Assembly: GCF_000247695.1 (NCBI RefSeq) | Contig: NW_004624751.1 | Coordinates: 26,718,385-26,782,384, forward strand | DNA length: 64,000 nt | Direction: 5' to 3' | DNA from: Heterocephalus glaber | Lineage: Eukaryota > Chordata > Mammalia > Rodentia > Bathyergidae | Shown here: one piece after another, positions 33,951 through 46,499 of the stretch | Numbering within the stretch: the stretch's first letter is position 1 | How the letters are laid out: each line of letters starts with the position of its first letter | The notes under the pieces: model-generated | Databases searched by the model: none | Told to the model about the DNA's origin: nothing | The model's input: the letters and a program-made list of their open reading frames with translations, nothing else | Translations under genes and position numbers: made by a program

Positions 33951-36927
33951 ATCTTTTCTTTTTCATAATGCTAACCAGTGAATGTTCCACAGTTGTTCTC
34001 TATGTTGACGTCTCACTATGTTGGCTCCTTGAGGGCTGGCACCTTGAGGGCAGCCCTGTCTGTCTGCCTAGAAGATATTTAATTAACTTACCTTTCTACA
34101 ATACTAGGAATTGTGGTGATAGAATATTTTTGTTTGTTGGTTTCATGTATGGATCTTTACAGCTGGAAGCCACTCCACTGTGAAATAATTTAGAATGCTT
34201 ATTTTTCTCTGGGTCAAAAGACTTCATTTTGAAGGCACCAGACATTCTGTCATGGCCTTTGGCCCCATGCATGCAGCATGTACTGCTATACTTGAAATGT
34301 AAATGTGATACATCACATATCAGGCGACTGTGAACTGGCATTTTCTACTGCTATTGATTCAGTTGTGTAGTGGCATGTCCTTGACTTTGGAGCTTTCAAA
34401 CTGGTGAGAATGTTGAAAATAACATTAAGTGAAATGAAAAATCACTGTGCTACTTTTCCTTGGGGTCATCTAAAGCAGTGCCTTGGTTTTGCAAGTTGGT
34501 ACTTATTAATAGATTTGGATGCTTGTTCTAAAAATTACATATGTGTAGAACAGTGACAGATGTTGACAAAAGAGCATTTCCTTTTTCTTTTGCACTAAGG
34601 ACTTTGACCTAGGATGTGAGATACAGTCATTCTTGCGTGTGATAGCTTCTCACAATATAAATACAATTGTTGTCTAACATAACTTTTGTTAGATATGTTA
34701 GGCATAATAATAATTGCATCTGTTATTTATAAATATGTGTACTTACAGTCATATGGGCTCGAGCATATCCTTTAGCCCTCTATACCCTAGTTTCCTATCA
34801 GGTGATTTTGTGCACTGGAGGAACAAAACCAGAGCTGGCTTCTAGACTACTGACACAGCACTATTCATAGTAAACTCTTAACCAACTTCACAACTTTCAT
34901 CACAACTGGATTATAGTAGTGTCACCTTTTTCTTACCTAAGCATGTGCTTTATAAATGAAGATGCATTTGCAATATGTGTTCTTTTATGTCCCCTTGGGT
35001 CAAAGACTACATATAAAAACAACCACCCCATACTACCGATCATTCATGGCAGTGAACTATGATTTAAAAAATGAATACCAATGCATTAAGTACAAATTCT
35101 TATAAATAATAAATGAGTAGTTTATCTAGTAAATATATAATAGCTGTAATTTAATAAAGTACTTACAAAAGCAACTGATTACTTAGCAAGCCCTGGTCCC
35201 AAAAGTGTAGCTAGCTACAGTTAGAAGGTTCTGTACCTCTACAGGCAGCTGTTGCCGGAGGATCCAACACCAGGATGCTTAATTGTCACATTCCTTTCTG
35301 AAATGCCCTCATTGAAAGTAAACCGAACTAGGAACATTCAGAAATCAGTGAACTCTCATGAAAAGACAAACACACACATTGATGTATGCATACACATACC
35401 TACATTACCCTGTAGGGTTTTTTTTACGTGCCCTTATACAAGTTTTGCAAGTGATGCTCACTATTTTTGCATGCTGGTCCTAGCTTTTCCTTTTCCTTTT
35501 TTTTTTGTATGCCTTTTTCAGCACCTCCTTGCCTGCTTCTACAGTCCTGGTGCCCCAAGCAGAAGTTCTGTACTTCCCCTGGCCTGGTCCACTGGCTGTC
35601 ATCCCTTCCTTTCATACTAGGCCAGATTCATTAGCTGACCCAGCATGTCTGTCATTCGGACCCAGCCACTGTGCTCCAGTCCTACCACTGATATGGCAGA
35701 AGGGTTTTGAAAAGGCCCCTGCCATAGGAGATCTACAGGCATCTTTGAAACTCTTGTTTTATTCATTCTCATGAGAAATTCATACCTAACACTCAGGACA
35801 TTCACATTAGGTATCATTGACCCCCATTCATCATTGATAAAAGTGTGGGTCTGAAATAGTTGGTGATTTGTACATAGAAAGCCACTGTGCAACATTCCTG
35901 GCATATGTACATAGTCTCGTTCCAAATGAAGTACTCAATCTCCTGACCCTGGTCATGCCATCCAAATCTGACTGGACTTCTTATTTGTACATGGAAAACC
36001 TAACCAAATACTTACTAACTTTCTTTTACTTCACTTCAAAGACGCCATAGGTCTAGGCATTTGGGAAAATATATGTAGATGGGAGACTTAGCTTACATAA
36101 AGAAGTTTCCAGATAAATGTAGGGTTACTGGTTTTCTTGAAAGTTCTTTTAAAGTCCTTTTTAACGATATAAATTAGTTTCCTATATCTAGATGCTTCAG
36201 ACACAATCCATGTTTCAAGGAAGTGGTGAATTATAGGAGCTCACAAGGTACTTATAGTCATATGATTTTTTTCTCCCTTTTTTGGAAGTTATATGTCTCT
36301 TAGAAACTGCAACTTTGGTTTTTCTCATTTGCACAGCAGGACTTTTAAAAATAAGTGATTATTCTGAAATTTTTGTGGTGCTTCTGAGCCATAGTGAGAT
36401 CAAAACATTTTAAAAACCTGCTGCTCAAATCAGCCTTTTCCAAATACATACACATAAATGCACATAAACCCATGACTATAATATAATACACATGCTATAT
36501 CTTTTGGTGGCTTTTCTCTAGCCATTGGGAAAGAAGTTTGCATGTAATTTTAATTGAATCAGAGAATGTTCCTTCTAGTATTCTCCTCTCTTTAATTTTT
36601 AGATACATTGCATTTGTTAAATAATTATGTAGTAATCCTTAAGTCAAAGTTATATTCTCTGATGATTGCAAGACCTTAAAACACTATTCTGTTTAGTATT
36701 GTATATCACTGATCAAGCAACAGAATTTAAGTCTCTGTAGAGCAAGAGTCAGTCCTAGGGGAGTGTTGGTAAATATTCTGCAAGAATAATGGTAACAATC
36801 CCTGTCATTCCTACACGAATATGCCTAACTCCTCAATCAGAGTTTGCTCATGTTTTAAGCCTAGATTTGGGGAATAAAGTGACCCCAGAGCTGAAGAAAA
36901 AGGATGTGTAGTACTGTAAAATAAATA

Positions 36928-36928
<1 letters not shown>
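33951..36928. other. Intron stretch with weak L2 trace only
   Basis: 34005-34085 ('gctccttgagggctggcacc') may be a bit of L2. The frames at 35252-35925 on both strands show no domain. The rest is A+T-rich unique-looking sequence. Confidence 0.4.
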
Positions 36929-36963
<35 letters not shown>

Positions 36964-36970
36964 GCACGCA
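36929..36970. repeat. (CA)n microsatellite grading into CACG, 42 bp alternating
   Basis: Perfect alternation of CA units that end in CGCACGCACGCA. Confidence 0.95.
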
Positions 36971-37399
36971 GGCGCACGCCCATCTGAAATGGTCCATGCT
37001 GTTTCCTGCCTCCTTACTTTCAATTTACCCATTAAGAGGAGAAAGTAATGGAAATATGCAGGACCTTTCACACACAAGGGAACGGAATACCACAGGAGTG
37101 CTGCTAAAGCCTAATGTTTTCTTTGCAACCAGAAGAGCATGAAGCTGTGACTCTCCCTGACTTAGTGAGTATGATAGCATAGAGCTGAAGAAAAGTCATT
37201 TCTCTGAGCATTGAGAGGCTGGGCCATGCCAAATGCTTTATGGGATAGTTTATTACTGTCTTTTCTGCCTATAATGTTTTCTTAAAAGAAATACCAAGTT
37301 ACATTTCTGAGCTCTCATTTGAAAGCATCTGCTCTACCAACTGTAGTACTGGAGGTTGATGTTCCTGGTACTCTACTGTCAGACCTCATTCTGTTTAAG

Positions 37400-37545
37400 G
37401 TTGGTTAATCTCCTAAGCATGATGTTACTCAGCTGTAAAATGGAGATAATAATGTCATCATCTTAAGAGTATTGGGAGAATAAAGTAAAATGATGCATGT
37501 AAATTATTTAATATAGTATCTAGCAAACATTAAATTGCTGTATAA
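37400..37545 (+). repeat. MIR SINE relic
   Basis: 'ttactcagctgtaaaatgga', 'gataataatgtcatcatctt', 'gggagaataaagtaaaatga' and 'atagtatctagcaaacatta' follow the 3' half of MIR. Confidence 0.8.
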
Positions 37546-37831
37546 CTCATACCTGTTGTTAGCTATTATGATTTGAATACCAAAAAGCTCAATGAAAGGA
37601 AAATTACTATTTGTGATGCTCTAAAGTGAGACTGAAATGACTGAAGTAAAACTGGGAAATAATTTCAGAGATTTGGTTCAATTCTTAAAACTTTCTGCTT
37701 GCTCAGTGAAAAACTGAGTGTTCCATAGGAAACCTTAAATATTCAGGAAACTTTAACAAATCTAATGCAAGAATCTGAGCCCTGGACTTTGATCTCTTTT
37801 TCCCCCTTTGCTTCTATCTCTGAATACCCTA

Positions 37832-37881
37832 TATTTTATTTTTATTTTATTTTATTTTATTTTATTTTATTTTATTTTATT
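37832..37881. repeat. (TTTTA)n pentanucleotide repeat
   Basis: About ten TTTTA units, nearly perfect. Confidence 0.95.
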
Positions 37882-37979
37882 GACTTTTTGAACTCCGTGC
37901 AACAACCACAACCGCATTCCCAGGCTCTCCTGCCTCAGTAGTAAGGTCTTTGCTAGTGGCTCCAGGAGTGTGGCGCTTC

Positions 37980-38105
37980 TGGTCATCCACAGTCTGTGTT
38001 AGACTTGTAGCTGAGTAGAGCCTCACTCCCAGCTACATCCTCAGAGCTTATTGCTGTACTTGGTCCATAGTAAGTGCTCAATAAATCCCTGTGACGTGAT
38101 AAAAG
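37980..38105 (+). repeat. L2 LINE 3' end fragment
   Basis: 'attgctgtacttggtccata' and 'gtaagtgctcaataaatccc' are the L2 3' terminus; the upstream extent is uncertain. Confidence 0.6.
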
Positions 38106-38469
38106 GAGTGACCAATCTCACAAGGAGATATCCTTGAGATTTTATGGAAAAAACAGACCTTTACTTACATGGAATATTTTAAAAGAAAGGCAGCCTCTTT
38201 GTGGAAAGTCAACCTCTGAGAACAGTGGTATTGATGAACATGCAATATCGATGTGGGAGATCAGTGTTGAGAGTTGTAGTCTTTAATATATTAGCCTTAC
38301 ATACTTGAAATTGACATAATTCAAACTAGTGACCCTGAGGCTCTTGTGGTTCCAAAGTACATGGTTCAAAAACCACTGCCCTGGACCTAAGACAATGTTA
38401 CTGGGGTAAGGACTGTAAGAATAGTTGGATCCAGTGAATTGCAGTGGAAATCTTGGCTGTCATTCTTAT

Positions 38470-39180
38470 AAATCAGAAAGCTACAACCTACAATGTGGGA
38501 AAAAATTTTCAGCAACTATACCTTAGACAAAGGACTACTATCTAGAATATATAAAGAACTCAAAAAAATTAGACCCCCCAAGTTTAAAGACCCACTTCAA
38601 AAATGGGCATCTGAAATGAACAGACATTTTTCAGACAAAGAAATAAAAGCAAATATATGAAAAAGTGCTCAACATCACTAGTCATTCGAGAGATGCAGAT
38701 GAAAACAACACTTGAGATTTCACCTCACCCCAGGAAGAATGGCTACGATTAAGAAATCATCCAGTAACAAATGCTGGCGGGGGTGTGGGGAGAAAGGAAC
38801 CTTTCTCCATTGTTGGTGGGAGTGCAGACTGGTGCAACCACTGTGGAAATCAGTATGGAGATACCTCAGAGAACTAGGTTTAGAGGTCCCATTTGACCCA
38901 GCTATTGCCCTGCTGGGTATCTTCCCAAAAGAATTAAAAGAATTGTATCACAGTGATACATGTGCACCCATGTTTATAGCAGCACAGTTCGTAATAGTGA
39001 AAGCTTGGAAACAGCCCAAGTGCCCATTAACTGGATAAAGAAGATGTAGTTTTTTTATAAAATGGAGTACTACTCAGCCATAAAGAATGAGAAACTAGAG
39101 ACATTTATAGTTAAATGGATGCATATTGAGGCAATACTCTTAAGTGAAATAAATAGGACACGTGTAAATACCGAATAGTT
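38470..39180 (+). mobile_element. L1 LINE fragment with readable ORF2 C-terminal region, sense
   Basis: The frame 38712-39038 includes [34 protein letters not shown] and [10 protein letters not shown], the hallmark C-terminal segment of the L1 ORF2 (endonuclease/reverse transcriptase) protein. The frame breaks after KCP: the expected 'DWIKKMW' continues in the next frame as INWIKKM followed by a stop. The upstream part (38490-38700) matches ORF2 too but with stops. This is a 5'-truncated, dead copy, yet less decayed than the other L1 fragments in the window. Confidence 0.9.
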
Positions 39181-39618
39181 TCTGTAGTGTGAGAAACTGA
39201 AAGTGTAGTTAAGGATACACACGGATGAAATTGCCTAATAACATATTTCTCAGATTGTGTTTCCATCGCGTGTCATATGACTGTATCCAAATTTGAAAGC
39301 AAGATTTCTGTCCTTCAAGAAAACCAGAGTTTAAGGCTTAGAAACCATAGCTATGCTTGACTAACCCAAAGATTTTTGTGGGTCTTGGAACATTGTTGGT
39401 ATAACCTCACCAGGGTCAGGAAGTGGCCCTGACAAGCCTCTGAGCTTGGGCCACAGCAGAGCTTGTGTGGACCTTGGATTTATCCTCCCCTGCACTCTTC
39501 ATGCTGACATCTTTTGACTAATTGGGATTTGGGTTTTCTCTCCTGTAAGGTGGAGGCAGTTTTCTTCTGTTCCATAGAAACGTTGTCAAGGTGAACTGGA
39601 ATATTAAAAATGAATAAA
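39181..39618. other. Intron stretch with no recognised element
   Basis: Nothing assigned between the L1 fragment and the B1-ID composite. Confidence 0.45.
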
Positions 39619-39895
39619 AGAGCCAGGTGTGGTGGCACATGCCTGTAATCCCAGCATTTTCTGGCTGATATAAGAGGATCAAGAGTTCAAGTCCAGCCTG
39701 GGCAATTTAACGAGACCTGGTTTCAAAATAAGTAAGGGGCCAGGGATTTAGCTCAGTGGTGCCACCAACTGCCTCATAAGCATAAGGACCCGAGTTCGAT
39801 CCCCATTACCAAAATAAAAGTAAGAAAAAAGGGGCTGGAGATGTACTACAGTGCAAAGGCCCTGGGTTCAATCTTTAGCACCACCACCACCACCG
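39619..39895 (+). repeat. B1-ID-ID composite SINE
   Basis: 39619-39735 is B1 ('gccaggtgtggtggcacatg', 'cctgtaatcccagcatttt', 'caagtccagcctgggcaatt'). 39736-39826 is a GC-rich-subtype ID ('gggatttagctcagtggtgc', 'gacccgagttcgatcccc'). 39830-39895 is an older-type ID half ('ggggctggagatgtactaca', 'ccctgggttcaatctttagc') ending in (ACC)n. Composite 7SL-tRNA SINEs are known in rodents; whether this is one transcription unit or serial insertion is not clear. Confidence 0.85.
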
Positions 39896-40429
39896 AAAAA
39901 GTCCTTACAGGACATTTAACTCCTCTAAGGAAAGACATTATAGCAATGGAAGAAGTTACTATAAGCTTAAAAGAAAGAGGAACATGAAAAAACATACTTA
40001 GCACCTTGAGATGGTGTCCCATTTTACCCTGTATGTTTTCCTTTTGCTTCTGGAATTTTTAGGCCTGTCTTGGGTGTGTGAATCGCATTAGCACTGCATG
40101 GACTCTTCATCTGGGAGTTGTGCTGTCTGCCAGAGCAGACTTCGCTGCTGTTCCTCTGTCCTCCCCCGCACCAACTGCTGCAGAGACGTATGTTAGAGCA
40201 TAAGCTGAGTTCCCCCAGGACTTGCAGAGGGTGGTGCAAGAATGGCTTCCCTGATTCCTGTTTCTTGAAAGAAAAGAACATTTGGCAGAGCACATCCAAA
40301 TAGTTGCCTTCAAATAATAAATTAAGACTTGAACTCATTTAATAAAACTAAAGTGTGCATGGCATGGCTAGTCCCAGATCATAGTCTGTGATAATGCAGA
40401 AGCAGGCTTACCCTGTGACATACTCTGTT

Positions 40430-40746
40430 CAAGCTGCTCTCCCAAAATATCCCAGACCTGAGGGCTTGCATGCCACAAAAATTGATTTCCCACTCTTTTC
40501 TGGGCTGGGAAGTCCAGTACCAAAGTATTGGAGGATTGGTGTCTGGTGAGGACCGTCTTGGTTTGGGCGATACCCTCTCTGTTTTTCTCACATAGCGGAA
40601 TGGGCACTGCTGCACCCTGGGGCCTCTTTACTGACCCCACCACCCCACGACCTCATCACCTCCCCAAGGCCCCACTGCCTAATACTCTTCCAACTGGGAT
40701 CTTCTCACAGAAATTTGTGGGGAACACAGACGTCGCACTGTAGCAC
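40430..40746 (-). mobile_element. MaLR-type solo LTR, antisense
   Basis: 'ttgatttcccactcttttct', 'gggctgggaagtccagtacc', 'ggtgtctggtgaggaccgtc', 'acgacctcatcacctcccca' and 'ggggaacacagacgtcgcac' follow the same antisense MaLR LTR order as 31640-31995. Short frames on both strands are shadows. Confidence 0.65.
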
Positions 40747-41507
40747 CCTAGGACTCAGGTGTGCTTTGGTTCCTTCTTGTGACTTCTCTGTCAAGGCTTC
40801 GTGTTGCATTTTGAAAGCATTCAGATAGGTCACAGGTTCTTGGTCAGAGACTACAAAATAAAATAACTCAGCAAATGCTGTGCCCTTCAAGCCCTGTAGC
40901 TCAGCTCTGAATGGACAGCTAACTGTGACTTCTTGTGCATGTTACCAGATTTTTAATTAACACACCTCAGGAGGTAATGTTTTTGTTAAAAGGAAAAAAA
41001 TTGTGATTGGAAATTGGAAACTGGACAACTTGCTAAAAAAATAAAATTATCCAAGAATGTGCTAACCCCAGATAAATTTACAAATGATTTTATCACTAGC
41101 AGAGTTAGTGAATATGTTTTTTTCTGATTATTTATCATCAATGCTGTAAATGCCAAATGATTTGGAAGTTATTTATAGTGCACAGTGTTGTAAGAGCCTC
41201 TAGAGAGGATTAGGTAACAGCAGTGAAAAGAGAGAGAGGTGGTATTTTCACTCCCCAACCTTTACCTCAGAATGATGACTTCTAACCTTTTTTAGAGGTA
41301 CAAAACCCTTTCCATGTTTAATTAACTTGGAGCCTTCACTTTTACATCCTAAATGGCTATATGACATTCATTCTTTAGAGCTGAATTTTATTTGAGCTCT
41401 TCTGTGATTTCCCACAAGGTAAACAACAATCCTGTAAGATATTTCCAACCCAGAATTAGGAATCTAAACTTTCCAACCCAGAAACAGAGAAACAACTTTT
41501 TTTTTAG
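40747..41507. other. Intron stretch with no recognised element
   Basis: A+T-rich, nothing assigned. Confidence 0.45.
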
Positions 41508-41705
41508 CCCAACCAAGTACCAGACCCAGTGTTCAGTGCTTTGCATATATTAACTGACTTAGTCCTTATCACAATCCTTTAAGACAAGTATATGTTTCAT
41601 TTTATAGAAAGGAAACTGAGACACAGAGGCTGTAAGTTATTTGTCCAGAGTTGCACAGATACATGGCTAGATCTGGGTGGTCTGACTGTGGCACTAGAAC
41701 CTTAA
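41508..41705 (-). repeat. MIR SINE, near full-length
   Basis: 'cagtgctttgcatatattaa', 'aaggaaactgagacacagag' and 'gttgcacagatacatggcta' give the reverse complement of most of MIR. Confidence 0.92.
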
Positions 41706-41759
41706 ATACAACCCCCCTTCCTCCTGTCATAGGTGGCCAAGGGGCCACAATTCAAAATA

Positions 41760-41882
41760 CAGTAGGTCCCCAACTTCAAGTTGCGAACTTTCGCAGGTGT
41801 TAGAACCACTGCCGGCTTAAGAAGCCAACTTAATGAACAGTTCTCCTGGAATGAAACTTGTTCCTAAGTGGGGGACTTACTG
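41760..41882. mobile_element. 123-bp MITE-like DNA transposon with TA target duplication, copy 2
   Basis: Terminal inverted repeats CAGTAGGTCCCCAACTT (left) and CAGTAAGTCCCCCACTT (right, reverse complement) match at 15 of 17 positions. TA dinucleotides flank the element at 41758-41759 and 41883-41884, as for mariner/Tigger elements. It shares interior blocks with 6032-6196. Too short to encode a transposase. Confidence 0.85.
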
Positions 41883-41884
41883 TA

Positions 41885-44297
41885 ATTCTGAATGAAGCTA
41901 AATGGAAATCATCATGACTGTGCTTATCATGGCCTTTGTTCTTAATAACTTTTTGACTACATCACCCCTTTAAGGTAATCTACCATTTTTGTCAGATCCC
42001 CCAGCATGCAGAGATTGTGTCTGAGGCTCACATTTGGTTTTTGCTTTTGTTACTGATGTTTCACAAACATAATGCACATTTACTTAGATTTGAAATTCCA
42101 CAGATCAGACAGTGTCTTTTAGTACCAGTCTGTTTTTCCAAAAATGACATGAAAAAATAGGTATAGAGTGAATACTTAAATATGTATGTTGAATGATATG
42201 GCTTTAGGGAAGTTAAAAAATAATCTTGATTTTAATTATGAAGCTGTTTCTCATACCTGCCAGAATGTAATCTTTACATATTTCCATGCCACTGGTTTAC
42301 AGTCACATATTAATGCCAAGCTGCATTTTATCCATCTGGTTGTCTTCAGAGAAGCTCTGACAAAATTTTTTCTGAAGAAGATGTTTAGTTAGTTCTCATT
42401 GATAATGTACATATTCTTTAATCCTCTTGCTATAAAAAATGCTTTAAAGTAAAGATAAACAAGATAGTTTCCCATATTTACATATATGCTTAATATTCAT
42501 GCACAGAATTATAAGCCAAAACTTTGCTATTCTATATGAAAGTATATTTTAATTGCCCAAAAGACAAGGAAAATTAAGCTTGGAATTAGTATGAACTTTG
42601 TCTCTAATTCACAGATACTTTCTAATTCTTCAGTGTCGGCCTGAAGTATTTTAGCATAATAGAATAATAGGATTTGAAAAGCAGGAAAGATTATTGATTT
42701 TGACCTTCTTATTTTAAAAATGAAGGAAGTAGAATCATGGTATGCTAACTTACTTGTCAAAGGTTAGCTAAGAAAAACACGTTTCCATTGTTGACACTCG
42801 TAAGCAAAGAACTCTTGAAAAATGTTAAAAATAGGCCATTTCAGTAGCTAATGAAGTAAATTTGAAGAATAAATAAATACAGTTCTGGATGAAATTCTTT
42901 TCAATTTACTAGATAAAAGTTGCAGTTATAGCTGAAAAAAGCAAGATGTTATATATGAAATTAACAGGATTCTTTCACATCGCCAGTAGTGCACACATTA
43001 AGCTGTATGTTGACCTGAGAGGTTAGGAGTACAGCTCTGGAAGAACTTCAGGAGTTGCCCTCAGGTACTCTAGGCTGCTGATTGGAAAATAGGGTAAAAA
43101 ATTAAGAAATCTCAGAAATCCAAGGGTAGGTACTCTTTTGGGATTTTTATTTTGTTTTACTTAGAACATCATTGCATTTTTAGTTTATAATGGAGAACAC
43201 TGTAAAACAAACAAATATTTCATTTGTGGCTCTAAAATTAAAAATGAAAGCTAGAAACAGGATTAGAATGTATTTATTAGTATGTAACTTTCTACTGGAA
43301 AGCCCTTTTGTTTTGGTCATTCTGTTTCATAATAAGCATTAGTACTTTATTTTTCTGCCTTCTTGCTCTTTGAATGAACCTGACCTTGCACTAATGATGT
43401 TAAATGTGGTTGAACACTTGACCACAGCATACCCCATTAATCCTTCCTGACAGCAACCCATCTGACAACCAACACCTGTGCCAGTATTTGGGCGCCATAA
43501 TAAACATTATGGAAAGATTTACACATTACCTATTATATAAACACAGTAAATGCTTGGAAATATATAAAATTCCTGCTTAATAATAGGATCCTTAACATAC
43601 AGACATTTACATCACCTGATACTGAAATTATGAGAGATGATGGGTGGATTTATAAAATGGTGTATGAATCTTAGGATATGAATCATTTCACTGATTCCTT
43701 GGAGTCAGACAGATAGTCTTAAAGTACTGTAGTTTATGTTGGCAGCTGGAAGAATCAAATATTTATTATGTTGATAATTATCCCTCTGAGTTAGGAGGAA
43801 TGGATCATAATTTATAGAAACTCCAGGCTTTCTGGAGATAATATTCTTAATTGATGTCACTAAGTCTATGAAGTCGTTCTCAAACTCTCCAGCCATTTTC
43901 TGTAGCAATGAGTGAGTTACATTATGTGTCTTTGGTGCCTGGTAAATGGATCCTTGAATGGAAGCACAAGGAGCTGTAGTATATGCAGGTAAGGGATTTC
44001 AGTCAGCTGGGCAGTGACTGAAGGGTAGGGGCTGATATAATGCAAGAGGCCGCCAGACTTACCTTGACACATGTGCACTCAGTGTGATATTCAAGACAGC
44101 TTTGGTGAGAAGGAAGCTGAAAGTCTTAAGGCCACACCTAGGTGGCACCACTAGTTAAACTTCAAGTCAGGTTAAAAAATAAAAGAATAAATAAATCAGT
44201 GCATAGAGGACAAAGATAAATACTTTGTCACAGTGTTCAAAATCTTTCCCGAATGTGCCTTTGTATCCTTATCACACTATGCATCCTTCTCACTCCC
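41885..44297. other. Intron stretch with no recognised element
   Basis: A+T-rich unique-looking sequence; the 60-80-codon frames have no domain. A weak MIR-like block ('ttaaaaatgaaggaagtaga') is near 42715. Confidence 0.45.
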
Positions 44298-44435
44298 TTA
44301 GTTTGAGTTTTCCTGTTAAATGGAGGTCAGCAGAATCAATCTCATAGAGTTGTTCTGAAAATTAAATAGGTAGTCCTTATAACGCACATAGCACAATTCT
44401 TGGCATCATTTATCAAGTGCTCAGTAAACACCAGC
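44298..44435 (+). repeat. MIR SINE fragment
   Basis: 'gttttcctgttaaatggagg', 'atctcatagagttgttctga' and 'tcatttatcaagtgctcagt' follow the MIR 3' half. Confidence 0.75.
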
Positions 44436-44559
44436 CAATATTCTGTCTCCTCTGCTCTTCCTCCAAAGGTAAACTGAATTTCAAGCAGACAAACCTTTTT
44501 GACCTTTTTTTTCCTGGGCCACTCAGGTGGTTCGTCCAGTCTGGAGTGACATCATCACC

Positions 44560-44800
44560 TTCCCCCTAGCCTCCCTTATCTCATTCTCACTCAACAGTCA
44601 GGACCCACTCAAGTCCCATTTCTTCAGACCTTCAAGCCCCAGTGTGGCTCTGTCCTCTGCATTTCTCCAGTGATCTCGAACAATCACGGGAGCACCAATT
44701 CTTCACCTTTTACTGACTAATGTCTTTTAAATTGTGTGTATGGATATGTGCCTTGGCCTACTATAAATGAAACATCTCAAGGCAGAGATTATGGGGTATA
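44560..44800 (+). repeat. L2 LINE fragment, sense
   Basis: 'ctcaagtcccatttcttcag' and the following cysteine/proline-poor 3' region, ending 'aaacatctcaaggcagagat', match the L2 3' non-coding order. Confidence 0.55.
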
Positions 44801-44869
44801 ATTGCCCATGGCCTTCAGATGGATGAGTGTTATTTCTTTGCCAAATGGCTTGGGCAGGGATAAGCAGTG

Positions 44870-45050
44870 AGCTTTGGATCAGACATTTCCAGGTTGGAGC
44901 TCCCAGCATTTCACTTGCTTGCTGTGTGATCTTAATTTTCCACCCACAAAGTGTAAATATTCTGCAGAATTTCATGAAAATTAGACATGGTGTATATTAA
45001 GCTCCTAGCACAGTCCTGGGTACAAGTAAAGGTTTTATGAAGTTACTGTA
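44870..45050 (+). repeat. MIR SINE relic
   Basis: 'gctttggatcagacatttcc', 'ttgcttgctgtgtgatctta' and 'ctcctagcacagtcctgggt' are MIR core and 3' end in order. Confidence 0.75.
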
Positions 45051-45134
45051 CATTAGTCAAAAGATTACTAATATTTTCTTAACTGATCAATAGGTAGAGG
45101 CAAAATCTGTCTTCTCCAAAAGGAAAAGGGATCT

Positions 45135-45158
45135 CTGTGTGTGTGTGTGTGTGTGTGT
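45135..45158. repeat. (TG)n microsatellite
   Basis: Uninterrupted TG repeat. Confidence 0.95.
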
Positions 45159-45329
45159 ATTTGTATTTGTGAAGCATCAAAAAAATCTTTGAACATCTCA
45201 CATGAAAAATGATGAAAAATAAGTATAGTAAAATGCTTTACCTCAAAAATCCCAAACTGTCAAGGATTCATCTTTTAATAATTACCAACCACAGTTTGAT
45301 GTAAAACTGAGTAAGCAATAGTCCCCTCA

Positions 45330-45730
45330 CAGTGTGGAACTTGCATACTATCTAGAAAGATGGGTGATGAAGAGACAAGTACACCGTATTGTGTTAGGAG
45401 TGATAGTGGATATGAAGGAAAGGAAAGCAGTAGACAGTGAGAGGATGTCAGTTGAGTCTGTTTAGATCAGATGCTGGGGATGTCCTCCTTGGTAAGAGTT
45501 ATAAATTAAGAAAGGCTTGAAGTGACGTGGTAATAGAATAGCAAGAATGAAGGCTCTGAGTTGACTTGGATTGACCACTATCCAGGAGCAGTTGGAAGGC
45601 CGCTGTGGCTGGAGCAAAGGAAGCCAAAGGATTCTCAGGGTTCCTTTAGAACCTGTTGGTGATACTAAGACCTTGGGCTTTGTTCTAAACAAAATGGAAA
45701 ACCACTGGTGTCTTAACAGGACGCAGTTGT
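45330..45730 (-). repeat. L2 LINE relic, antisense
   Basis: 'aggagtgatagtggatatga', 'gactcagg'-type blocks and 'ggctttgttctaaacaaaat' then 'gaaaaccactggtgtcttaa' match reverse-complement L2 ('ggattttattctaag..gggaagccattgg'). Confidence 0.5.
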
Positions 45731-45819
45731 ATTGTAAAGACCCTGGAAGGCTGCCTCACATCTGTTAGGGGGCCTTTGATTTCTTAGAATAACAACAAGT
45801 GTAAGTATTTGAGGGGGCT

Positions 45820-46480
45820 ATTAAAATATTGGAACCCTGTGCTTTGCTTGCAGAATTGTAAAATGATGCAGTTGCTATGTAAAAGTTCAGCAATTCTTCA
45901 AAAAGTTAAACATAACTTTTTTCACATGATACAGAGGTTTCACTTGTGGATATGTACCCCAAAGAATTGGAATCAGGGACTCAGGTACTAGTCATAGGCA
46001 GCATTATTCACAGTAGCTGAAAAGTGGAAACAATCCAATTGCCTGTCAGTGGGTAAATGGATAATAAAATACGGAGTACAAGCAGAATACACACACACTC
46101 AATGGAGTATTATTTGGCCTTAAAAAGAAATGAAATCCTGATACATACTACAATAAGGATAAACTTTGAATACATCGTACTAAGTGGAATAAAACAAATA
46201 AAATGACAAATATTGTGTGATTCTACTTATATGAGGAACCAGGAGTAGGCAAATTCTTAGAGTCAAAAAGTACAGTAGTGGTTCCCAGAGCTTGAGGGAA
46301 AGGGAAGGGACAGGTAGTTACAGTACAGTGAGGACAGGGAACCAGGGCATCTATTGGGGATAATGGAAATTTGTTAGATAAAAATATTGGTGATAATTGC
46401 ACAATAATTTCTGTATATTTAGTCCCACTGAATTGTACACTTACTAATGGCTAAGGGGTCAATATCATCCTGTGTGCATT
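45820..46480 (+). mobile_element. Old L1 LINE fragment, 3' region, sense
   Basis: 'gggtaaatggataataaaat', 'ggagtattatttggccttaa', 'attctacttatatgaggaac' and 'actgaattgtacacttacta' are in the order of old L1 ORF2 tail and 3' untranslated region. Confidence 0.85.
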
Positions 46481-46499
46481 TTTATCACACACCAGAAGG

